From JAICKM01 sp038228295 (GTDB taxonomy: Bacteria > Chloroflexota > Chloroflexia > QHBQ01 > JAICKM01), in the NCBI GenBank assembly GCA_038228295.1, contig JBBRPH010000018.1, forward strand, positions 15,765-79,764: a stretch of 64,000 nucleotides of DNA. Reading direction: 5' to 3'. The position numbers and the translations under genes are program-made. The notes below the pieces were generated by a model, which did not search any database, was not told where the DNA came from, and saw nothing but the letters and a program-made list of their open reading frames with translations. Positions 8,520 through 14,975 of this stretch are shown here, one piece after another. The stretch's first letter is position 1. The number at the start of each line of letters is the position of its first letter.

Positions 8520-9733
8520 GGAGCCGGCAGCAGACTATTGGTGAACAACGCGCTGTAGTCTAGCGTCGTCACCTTGGCATGATTCTGGTCTTCCAGCCGC
8601 CCCGAATCGAGCATGAACTTGGGGTAGCCACTCCACGCCGCCGCTGTCTGTTCGCCCCAGCGCAGCGCATGGGCCTGGTACTCGTTCGCCAGATATGCCC
8701 CGCTTTCGCGTACCAGCTCCTTATCGGGGAAAGTGTCGGCGGGGTTGGCGGCAATCAGCAGGTCCGCCGCCGTCGTCGGATCCTGGATCGCCAAGCGATA
8801 GCCGCGCGCGGTGGCCGCCAGGAAGCGGCGGCCTAAATCGGCCTTATTGCGTAGGAATGAGTCGCTCGTGATCAGCACCGGGCTATAGTAATCGGGGACA
8901 CCGTAATCGCTGATCAGGAATTCGTTGAGAGCTACGCCGTCGTGCCGGGCCTGGATCGCCTCCCAGCCCCGGTAAATCCAGACAAAATCCGCTTGCTTGG
9001 CTTCCAACGCTTGTAGCCCCCCGGTATTGGAAGTGATATTCTGGATTGCGCCCGTCTTGCCGCCGTCGTGCCGGATCACAGCGCTGATCACAGGCTCCTC
9101 GTAGGGCGAACCAAACCCGGCGTAGCGTTTGCCTTCCAGCTTGGCCGGCCGGTCCAGACCCGAGCTTTTGAGTGTGACCAGTTCCGACGTGTTGATCTGC
9201 ACCAGCGCGGCAACCGACTTGACCGGCAACCCATTCACGCGGTCCAGCACCACCTGCTCGACAAAGCTGACGGCGAAATCGGCCTGCCCACTGCCGACCA
9301 GCGTATCAGGACTAGCCGCGTCAGAGTAGGGTAAGATTTGCAGATCAATGCCCTGTTCGCGATACCAGCCCTTTTGTAGGGCCACATAAAAGCCTGTGTG
9401 GTTGGTGTTCGGGGTCCAATCGAGCGCCAATGTCACCTTGGTCAGTGGCCCCGCCGACGCACTAGTGCTGGTCGCCGGCAGCGCGGCCGGTCCCGCGGTG
9501 CGTGCGGGCATGGCGCTGCTGCTCATGGTCGGTGCGGTCGGCACCGTGGTCGCGCCGGCCGGCAACACGGCGGCCGCCGGGGTGGGAGTTAGCACAGTGG
9601 TGGTCACGGTCGGGGCTAGGGTGCCGGCGACCGCCTCCGGCGCGATAATAGCGGTGGGCGTAGGGTCGCCGCAGGCCGTTAACACTAATGCGCCCAGCAA
9701 CGTGGCACTGCTCAATAATCGTTTCACTTGCAT
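8516..9733 (-). CDS. thiY: Lipoprotein substrate-binding protein, NMT1/ThiY-like
   Basis: A 405-residue lipoprotein that captures the transported thiamine precursor. The signal peptide ends in the lipobox LTAC (Cys21), followed by a ~70-residue Thr/Pro/Ala-rich tether. The NMT1/THI5-like domain starts at KVTLALDWTPNTNHTGFYVALQKGWYREQG, a hallmark of pyrimidine-precursor binding proteins. The ATG at 9733 has an AAGGAG site (ATAAGGAGAACACGACTCG-ATG). It is the first gene after the TPP riboswitch and its terminator. Confidence 0.9.
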   Translation of the reverse strand: MQVKRLLSSATLLGALVLTACGDPTPTAIIAPEAVAGTLAPTVTTTVLTPTPAAAVLPAGATTVPTAPTMSSSAMPARTAGPAALPATSTSASAGPLTKVTLALDWTPNTNHTGFYVALQKGWYREQGIDLQILPYSDAASPDTLVGSGQADFAVSFVEQVVLDRVNGLPVKSVAALVQINTSELVTLKSSGLDRPAKLEGKRYAGFGSPYEEPVISAVIRHDGGKTGAIQNITSNTGGLQALEAKQADFVWIYRGWEAIQARHDGVALNEFLISDYGVPDYYSPVLITSDSFLRNKADLGRRFLAATARGYRLAIQDPTTAADLLIAANPADTFPDKELVRESGAYLANEYQAHALRWGEQTAAAWSGYPKFMLDSGRLEDQNHAKVTTLDYSALFTNSLLPAP

Positions 9734-9784
9734 CGAGTCGTGTTCTCCTTATCTATAACCCTCTACCGACCCGCGCCGCACAGC

Positions 9785-9812
9785 AAAAAGGCACGAGCTA
9801 CACGCCCGCGCC
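9785..9812 (-). terminator. Riboswitch-controlled intrinsic terminator
   Basis: A 9-bp stem (GGCGCGGGC with GCTCGTGCC, two G-U pairs), a five-base loop and TTTTTGCTG on the minus strand. It lies between the TPP aptamer and thiY and is the expected expression platform. Confidence 0.8.
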
Positions 9813-9837
9813 TAGAGAAAGCTATACACATGGATGG

Positions 9838-9925
9838 AAGCTCCCTTCGCTGGCATGACCCAGATCAGGTTCAGGCGGTCGTGGGCCAAGCCCACCTCTC
9901 AGCCGCAGCAGCGGCTCCCGCGCCC
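9838..9925 (-). promoter_or_regulatory. TPP riboswitch (THI element)
   Basis: The minus strand carries GGGAGCCGC...GCGGCTGAGAGG, then CTGAACCTGATCTGGGTCAT and GCCAGCGAAGGGAGC, which are the conserved core parts of the TPP aptamer. With TPP bound, the terminator at 9785-9812 should form and shut off the thiYZX-like operon. Confidence 0.96.
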
Positions 9926-9960
9926 TATTCAATTACCGGTTACTACCGGATATGCTATTG

Positions 9961-9989
9961 ATTCTAATATATCGGGGGTGAGTTGTCAA
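9961..9989 (-). promoter_or_regulatory. Promoter of the TPP-regulated operon
   Basis: TTGACA (9984-9989), 17 bp, TAGAAT (9961-9966) on the minus strand, about 35 bases before the aptamer. Confidence 0.75.
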
Positions 9990-10045
9990 CCAGCCCACCG
10001 TGCCAGGCCGCTCCCGCCCGCATTCGGTCTAACCGAGCAGGAGAG

Positions 10046-10126
10046 TGCTGCGGCCCCTATCACAAGGCGGACTCCCCCACTGCCGAGCCGACTAGCGGTA
10101 TCCGCCTTGTGATAGGGACCGCAGCA
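10046..10126. repeat. Fold-back inverted repeat
   Basis: Two 26-base arms (10046-10071 and 10101-10126) are complementary except at one position, around a 29-base loop. The arms begin TGCTGCGG and contain CTATCACAAGGCGGA. No target-site duplication is evident. It lies between the TPP leader and tRNA-Thr; it may be a fold-back element or a strong transcript-end structure. Confidence 0.75.
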
Positions 10127-10140
10127 GGGAACGGGAAGCG

Positions 10141-10170
10141 CAAAACAAAAGCTCCCGATTATACGGGAGC
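10141..10170 (-). terminator. Intrinsic terminator of tRNA-Thr
   Basis: GCTCCCG, a six-base loop and CGGGAGC, followed on the minus strand by TTTTGTTTTG, six bases past the tRNA. Confidence 0.9.
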
Positions 10171-10175
10171 CGGGG

Positions 10176-10248
10176 AGCCGACGTGGAGGTTCGAACTCCA
10201 GACCTGCTGTTTACGAAACAGCTGCTCTACCAACTGAGCTACGGCGGC
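10176..10248 (-). tRNA. tRNA-Thr (anticodon CGT)
   Basis: A 73-base cloverleaf: acceptor GCCGCCG, D arm GCTCAGTTGGTAGAGC, anticodon stem GCTGT/ACAGC with loop TTCGTAA, T arm TGGAG-TTCGAAC-CTCCA. The anticodon is CGT (Thr, ACG codons). The 3' acceptor strand reads CGTCGGC, leaving one C-U mismatch at the fifth pair. CCA is not encoded. Confidence 0.93.
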
Positions 10249-10262
10249 AAACTTATGGGCCT

Positions 10263-10291
10263 ATTATAAGAAAAGTGCCGTTGTTTGTCAA
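10263..10291 (-). promoter_or_regulatory. Consensus promoter of tRNA-Thr
   Basis: Exact TTGACA (10286-10291), 17 bp, exact TATAAT (10263-10268) on the minus strand, 15 bases before the mature tRNA 5' end. Confidence 0.9.
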
Positions 10292-10293
10292 GG

Positions 10294-10322
10294 TTGACCC
10301 GCCGCCTAATTACGTCTATAAT
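10294..10322 (+). promoter_or_regulatory. Promoter of pepF, back to back with the tRNA promoter
   Basis: TTGACC (10294-10299), 17 bp, TATAAT (10317-10322). Its -35 lies two bases from the -35 of the divergent tRNA promoter, so two polymerases probably cannot bind at once. Confidence 0.85.
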
Positions 10323-10392
10323 TCACCGATTAGCTGAAGCGAGACCGGGGAGCTGACCCGGCGCTGGATCTTTACGAAGGAGATAAGGGTCA

Positions 10393-12210
10393 ATGGCGAC
10401 TACGTTACCCAAGCGGTCGGAACTGCCGCAGGCACAGACCTGGAACCTGGAAAGCGTCTTCCCGTCGGATGCGGCCTGGGAAGCGGCTTACACCGGTATC
10501 GGCCCCGATATTGAGGCGCTGAGCGGCTACCAGGGCCGCTTGGCCGAGTCGGGCGCGACATTGTACAAGGCGTTGCAGGAGCGCGACGATCTGATCCTGC
10601 GCGTGGCTCGCATCGGCCTCTATGCCGGGATGCAATTGGCCGGCGACACGTCAGACGCGCGCTATGCGGCCCGCGACGAGCAAACGGGTGGCCTGTGGGC
10701 ACACGCACTGGCGGCGGCTTCTTATTTCGAGCCGGAGATCCTGGCGATGCCCACCGCGCGCCGCACGGAGTTGCTGCGTCAAACGCCGGAGTTGACTGTG
10801 TATGCCCATTATTTCGACACCCTCGACCGGCAACGTGCGCATATTCGCTCGGCGGAAGTCGAAGACGTGCTGGCCCAGGCTCAGGATGTGGCCGGCGCAT
10901 CCTATCGCATCCACCAGTCGTTGGAGGATGCCGACATGACCTTCCGCACGATCCAGGACGAGACGGGTAGCGATGTACCGCTGGCGCAGGGCAACGTCTG
11001 GAAGTATATCGGCAGCACTGACCGCCGCGTGCGCCAGGCGGCTTGGGAAGCTTGGGCCGACGGCTATCTGGCCGTCAAAAACACGATGGCCGCCACCCTG
11101 ATCGGTGCGGTCAAGAGCGATGTGTTTTTCGCTCGCGCCCGCCGCTACGGCAGCGCGTTCGAGGCGGCGATGGCCCAGAACCATATCCCGGAAGAGGTGT
11201 TCCATAATCTGATCGCCACGTTCCAGCGCAACCTGCCGACCTGGCACCGCTATTGGGAGATCCGCCGCCGTGCGCTCGGCGTGGATCGGCTGCACGGCTA
11301 CGATGTATACGCGCCGCTGACCAGCACCGAGCGCGACATCTCCTACACCCAAGGCATTGCTATGATCGCCGCCGGTATGGCCCCGTTAGGTGCGGAGTAC
11401 GGCACCGCGATGCGGCGTGGCCTGGACGACGAGCGCTGGGTGGACCCGCTGCCTAACCAGGGCAAAGGTAGCGGCGCCTTCTCCGGTGGCCTGCCCGGCA
11501 CACACCCGTTTATTATGATGAACTATGACAACACGCTGGGCACCGTCAGCACCCTGGCCCACGAACTGGGCCACTCGATGCACTCCTATTTTACTTGGCA
11601 AACCCAGCCGCCGATCTACAGCAACTACTCGATGTTCGTGGCCGAAACCGCCTCCAACTTTAATCAGGCACTGGTCCGCAGCCACCTGCTGGCGACAGAA
11701 CCTGACCCCCACTTCCAGATGGAAGTGCTGGCCGAGGCGATGGGTAACTTCCACCGCTATCTGTTCGTGATGCCGACCCTGGCCCGCTTTGAACTGTTCT
11801 GCCATGAGCAGGTCGAGCGAGGTGCGGGCCTGAGCGCCGATGTGATGTCGGCCAAGATGGTCGAACTGCTACGTGAAGCCTTCGGCCCGGCGATGGAGAT
11901 TGACGAAGCGCGGCTGGGTATCTTCTGGGCGCAGTTTAGCCATTTGTTCGCCAACTTCTACGTCTACCAATACGCCACCGGCATTTCTGCCGCCGCCGCG
12001 CTGGCAAAGGGCGTGGTCGAAGAAGGCAAGCCTGCCGCCGAACGCTACCTCAATTTCCTGCGCGCCGGCGCGTCGGTCTACCCGATTGAGGCGCTGCAAC
12101 TGGCCGGCATTGATATGAGCAAACCCGAACCCGTCGAACGCGGCTTCGCCGTCCTCGCCGACCTCGTAGACCGCCTCGATAAACTGGTGGGCGAGGGGTC
12201 GGCCCGCTGA
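10393..12210 (+). CDS. pepF: Oligoendopeptidase F (M3 zinc peptidase)
   Basis: A 605-residue cytoplasmic metallopeptidase that cuts short peptides. The zinc site is HELGH at residues 390-394 (LAHELGHSMHSYFT) with the third ligand in FVAETASNF (Glu418). The substrate loop is GAFSGGLPGTHPFIMMNY. Length and order fit PepF. The start has a strong site (GAAGGAGATAAGGGTCA-ATG). It is transcribed alone from the promoter at 10294-10322 and ends at a long inverted repeat shared with the convergent gene. Confidence 0.96.
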   Translation: MATTLPKRSELPQAQTWNLESVFPSDAAWEAAYTGIGPDIEALSGYQGRLAESGATLYKALQERDDLILRVARIGLYAGMQLAGDTSDARYAARDEQTGGLWAHALAAASYFEPEILAMPTARRTELLRQTPELTVYAHYFDTLDRQRAHIRSAEVEDVLAQAQDVAGASYRIHQSLEDADMTFRTIQDETGSDVPLAQGNVWKYIGSTDRRVRQAAWEAWADGYLAVKNTMAATLIGAVKSDVFFARARRYGSAFEAAMAQNHIPEEVFHNLIATFQRNLPTWHRYWEIRRRALGVDRLHGYDVYAPLTSTERDISYTQGIAMIAAGMAPLGAEYGTAMRRGLDDERWVDPLPNQGKGSGAFSGGLPGTHPFIMMNYDNTLGTVSTLAHELGHSMHSYFTWQTQPPIYSNYSMFVAETASNFNQALVRSHLLATEPDPHFQMEVLAEAMGNFHRYLFVMPTLARFELFCHEQVERGAGLSADVMSAKMVELLREAFGPAMEIDEARLGIFWAQFSHLFANFYVYQYATGISAAAALAKGVVEEGKPAAERYLNFLRAGASVYPIEALQLAGIDMSKPEPVERGFAVLADLVDRLDKLVGEGSAR

Positions 12211-12221
12211 CGCGGAGTTCT

Positions 12222-12322
12222 GAGTTCTGAGTTCTGAATTAGGGTTTCGTTGCTGGGACGGGGTTTCGATTACTCCCTAGCGGAGAGTCGGAACCCCGTC
12301 TCTAATTCAGAACTCAGAACTC
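12222..12322. terminator. Bidirectional nested inverted repeat between convergent genes
   Basis: Outer arms of 21 bases (12222-12242 and 12302-12322) pair perfectly and contain GAGTTCTGAGTTCTGAA. Inner arms GACGGGGTTTCGA / TCGGAACCCCGTC (12257-12269 and 12288-12300) pair with one mismatch. It separates pepF from the converging secreted-protein gene. The outer arm belongs to a short dispersed repeat seen elsewhere in the window. Confidence 0.75.
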
Positions 12323-12324
12323 CG

Positions 12325-14262
12325 TCAGGGCAGCCAGCCGCGCGCCCGCAACAGGTCTACGCCGAGCAGGCCGAGGCTGACGCGGTAGGCGGCGGGCAGT
12401 TCGGGGTGGTATTCCAGCCGGTTGCGCTGGAAGTATTGCACCAAATAGCGGCGGCCGTCGGTGGGGCTGACTTCGCTGAAGGGTTCGCTGATCGGGTAGC
12501 CGTAAACCGGCAGCCCGCCGCCGGCTTGCCAATAGGCCGCGAACTCCGCCGCCAGCGTGTGGCCGGTTGGCGCGAAGTAGGGTTCCGCCGCCGTGGCCGA
12601 CACGCGGCGGAACGGCGCTTCGCTTATGCGTCCGGCGGTCGCGCCGCTGCCCAGCAGACCCAGCAAGATGTTGTAGGGCGCGGCATTCTCCGTGTGCCAT
12701 TCGAAGCGGTTGCGCTCGAAATATTGCACCCGATAGTTGTAGCCATCGGCGGGGTTACGTTCCAGAAACTCCTCAGTCAATGGGTAGCCAAATTGGGCCA
12801 GCCCGCCGTGGTTTCGCCAGTAGTCGTAGAACTGCTCGGTGATGCCATGCCCCACTAGCGGAAAATAGACCCCCTGCGGGTCGTGCGGGTCGGGCACGCG
12901 GGTGGTGGGGTTGCCGCCGGCCGGTGGGGTCAGCAGCGGCACTACGTCCGACGGTGGGGGTGGCGTACCTAGCGGCGGGGCGGTGGGGAAAATGAGCCGC
13001 ACCGGACGCGGGTTAGGGGTCGGCAGTCCACATTCGCTCGAATACCAGGCCAGCAACGTGCCGTCGGAGCCGTCACTGGTGCCCACAGCCCACACATTCT
13101 GCGGCCCGATCGCCACCACGGCATTGAGTAGGTCAAAGGTTGAAGTTAGGTTGGGACCGGTAACTTTGGCCCAGTGTACGCCATCCCAATGCAGCGTCAG
13201 CGTATGGACCTCCGACCTCTGCGTGCCGTCTGGGGTATTGGCGTTTTCTTGGCTGCCGACCGCCCAGACATCGTTTGCATTGTGTGCTGTCACTCCGTTC
13301 AACATGCCGGTCATCATCCCTAGTGCTGCATCGGGGACTCGGCTCCATGTGGTTCCGTTCCAATGTTCGATCAGCGGTTGTGATGGTGGTTGATTGGTGT
13401 TCGGCGCGGCGGTAGCTAGCGCACCATAATGCACCTGATAGCCGACCGCCCAGACATCGTTTGGACCGCCGGCCGCGAGTGCCTGCATTACTTGCGTATC
13501 GTTGTTTTTCGCCGGCAGCGGTACCACCGCCCAACTGATCCCATTCCAGTGCATAGTACGTGACACAAACCCCTGGTCATCACTGCGGTAGCCAAGCGCC
13601 CACACATTGTTGCGGCTGATGGGGGTCACGGCCTGCAAATACGTCGGCGGCGCGCCTGTATCACTCACTGGCACACGGTTCCAGCGGCTGCCATCCCAAT
13701 GGATGGCTAGGGCTTCTTCTTGCGGCGGTACGCCGCCCGATGGAACGTAGCTGTGTTCAACAGCCCCAACGGCCCAAACATCATCTCGTGTGATGCCGGC
13801 GACTCCGTAGAGTTGGTAGCTGGTGATTTCGTTGGCAGCATTTTGCGCCGTGTCCAAGTGAAAAGGTACTACATTCCAGCGACTACCATCCCAGTGTTTG
13901 ATGTCATAGCCCACCGCCCAGGCATCTCCGGGAGCCGGCACCGCGACCGCATGAGAATTGGTATCCTCCATACCCGGAGCATTACTCCAACGTGTGCCAT
14001 CCCAATGTTCGGCTAATCCACAGCAACGAAACTCATTAAACTCGCCTATCGCCCACACATCTGTGGGGCCGCCGGCTGCTACCGCCTCTAAGCGGGCACG
14101 GGTGTTTGGCCCCAAATCCGGCGCCGCCACCAGCCGCCAAGCCGGCGGGCAGGGCGCGGCGTTGGGCGCGGCCCGGCTCGCTGGGATATCGGTTGCGATC
14201 AGCCCTACAACACCGGCCATGCCCACACACGCTGCGGTTCCGATCCATCCTGCTCGGTTCAT
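12325..14262 (-). CDS. Secreted beta-propeller-like protein with two C-terminal VQYF domains
   Basis: A 645-residue predicted exported protein. The start is the ATG at 14262 with AGGAGGTGG upstream; the frame stays open further upstream but without a ribosome site. A signal peptide (MNRAGWIGTAACVGMAGVVG...ASRAAP) is followed by ~400 residues of repeated units. These contain DVWAVGY and HWDGTRW motifs about 55-60 residues apart, suggesting a beta-propeller. After a Pro-rich linker come two ~70-residue copies of a domain with GHGITEQFYDYWRNHGGL, FGYPLTEEF and VQYFERNRFEWH. The same domain ends the GH99-like protein at 44505-45953. Role unknown; extracellular binding or adhesion is a guess. Confidence 0.82.
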   Translation of the reverse strand: MNRAGWIGTAACVGMAGVVGLIATDIPASRAAPNAAPCPPAWRLVAAPDLGPNTRARLEAVAAGGPTDVWAIGEFNEFRCCGLAEHWDGTRWSNAPGMEDTNSHAVAVPAPGDAWAVGYDIKHWDGSRWNVVPFHLDTAQNAANEITSYQLYGVAGITRDDVWAVGAVEHSYVPSGGVPPQEEALAIHWDGSRWNRVPVSDTGAPPTYLQAVTPISRNNVWALGYRSDDQGFVSRTMHWNGISWAVVPLPAKNNDTQVMQALAAGGPNDVWAVGYQVHYGALATAAPNTNQPPSQPLIEHWNGTTWSRVPDAALGMMTGMLNGVTAHNANDVWAVGSQENANTPDGTQRSEVHTLTLHWDGVHWAKVTGPNLTSTFDLLNAVVAIGPQNVWAVGTSDGSDGTLLAWYSSECGLPTPNPRPVRLIFPTAPPLGTPPPPSDVVPLLTPPAGGNPTTRVPDPHDPQGVYFPLVGHGITEQFYDYWRNHGGLAQFGYPLTEEFLERNPADGYNYRVQYFERNRFEWHTENAAPYNILLGLLGSGATAGRISEAPFRRVSATAAEPYFAPTGHTLAAEFAAYWQAGGGLPVYGYPISEPFSEVSPTDGRRYLVQYFQRNRLEYHPELPAAYRVSLGLLGVDLLRARGWLP

Positions 14263-14392
14263 CGGTCCACCTCCTACTGTGTTGCCACTATCGTGCTGCC
14301 GGCCCGGTTGCCGGTGGCTATTAGGGCTATGACGAACGGGTGGGGAGGTGGTTGCGTTCCCCTGGCTATTGTGCTTTTCGTACCAAGACGCG

Positions 14393-14432
14393 AAGAACGC
14401 CAAGATCTCTGCAAAATGATCCTGGCGTTCTT
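14393..14432. terminator. Hairpin downstream of the YbjN-like gene
   Basis: AAGAACGCCA (14393-14402) pairs perfectly with TGGCGTTCTT (14423-14432); flanking AAGAC/GTCTT extends the stem with mismatches. Probable transcript end for the minus-strand Clp/YbjN unit. Confidence 0.5.
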
Positions 14433-14465
14433 TGGGTCTTGCGCTATTAATCTAGGCAGTGTAGA

Positions 14466-14975
14466 TCAGGTCGCGTCAGAGTCCTCGCCGCTCCAATCCA
14501 CGCCGCCGCTGTCGGGCGGGGGCGGGGTGGGGGGGGCAGCGGGTGCGTCGCCGCCGGGTTTTTGCGAAGAGACGGCGGTGGGATCGGTGGCGAGGCGGAT
14601 CAGTTCGACAAAGTGGCGGTCGGCGTTGGAGCAGACGGCATAGAGCGCGGTCTCAAATTGGTCGAGCGTTAGGTCGGCCACCTGGATCTCCATGCTCAGG
14701 GTCACATCGTCATCCCCATCGAGGTAGAGTTTCACGCCGTTGAGCGTGTAGTTGAGCCGCAGCAGATGCTCGAAGAGGTTGGTGCGGCAGGCGGCCTGCA
14801 CTTTCACCGGGAGTAGCGCGTTGACATAGAGCCAGCGATCGGTCAGGCGCACGATGAAGCGCACCCGATACGAATCGCCGACATAACCGCTATCCCACAG
14901 GGTCGGTTCGCGCTTGCTATACGGCCAGTCGAGTTTGGCGAAATACTCGTCAATTTGCTCAGGTGTCGTGGGCAT
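14466..14975 (-). CDS. YbjN / T3SS-chaperone-fold protein
   Basis: A 169-residue protein whose first ~130 residues resemble the YbjN-like sensory/chaperone fold: YFAKLDWPY, YRVRFIVRLTDRWLYVNALLPV, LLRLNYTLNGVKLYLDGDDDVTLSMEIQV. The tail is Pro-rich and acidic and probably disordered. It starts inside the end of the Clp ATPase gene (17-base overlap) with GGAGG ahead of the ATG, so the two are translationally coupled. This suggests a helper or adaptor role for the ATPase, which is inference only. Confidence 0.75.
   Translation of the reverse strand: MPTTPEQIDEYFAKLDWPYSKREPTLWDSGYVGDSYRVRFIVRLTDRWLYVNALLPVKVQAACRTNLFEHLLRLNYTLNGVKLYLDGDDDVTLSMEIQVADLTLDQFETALYAVCSNADRHFVELIRLATDPTAVSSQKPGGDAPAAPPTPPPPDSGGVDWSGEDSDAT

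Noticed and set aside
14263..14403. N-terminal extension of the beta-propeller-like protein
   Set aside because: The signal peptide and AGGAGGTGG site both point to the ATG at 14262; the extension has neither.
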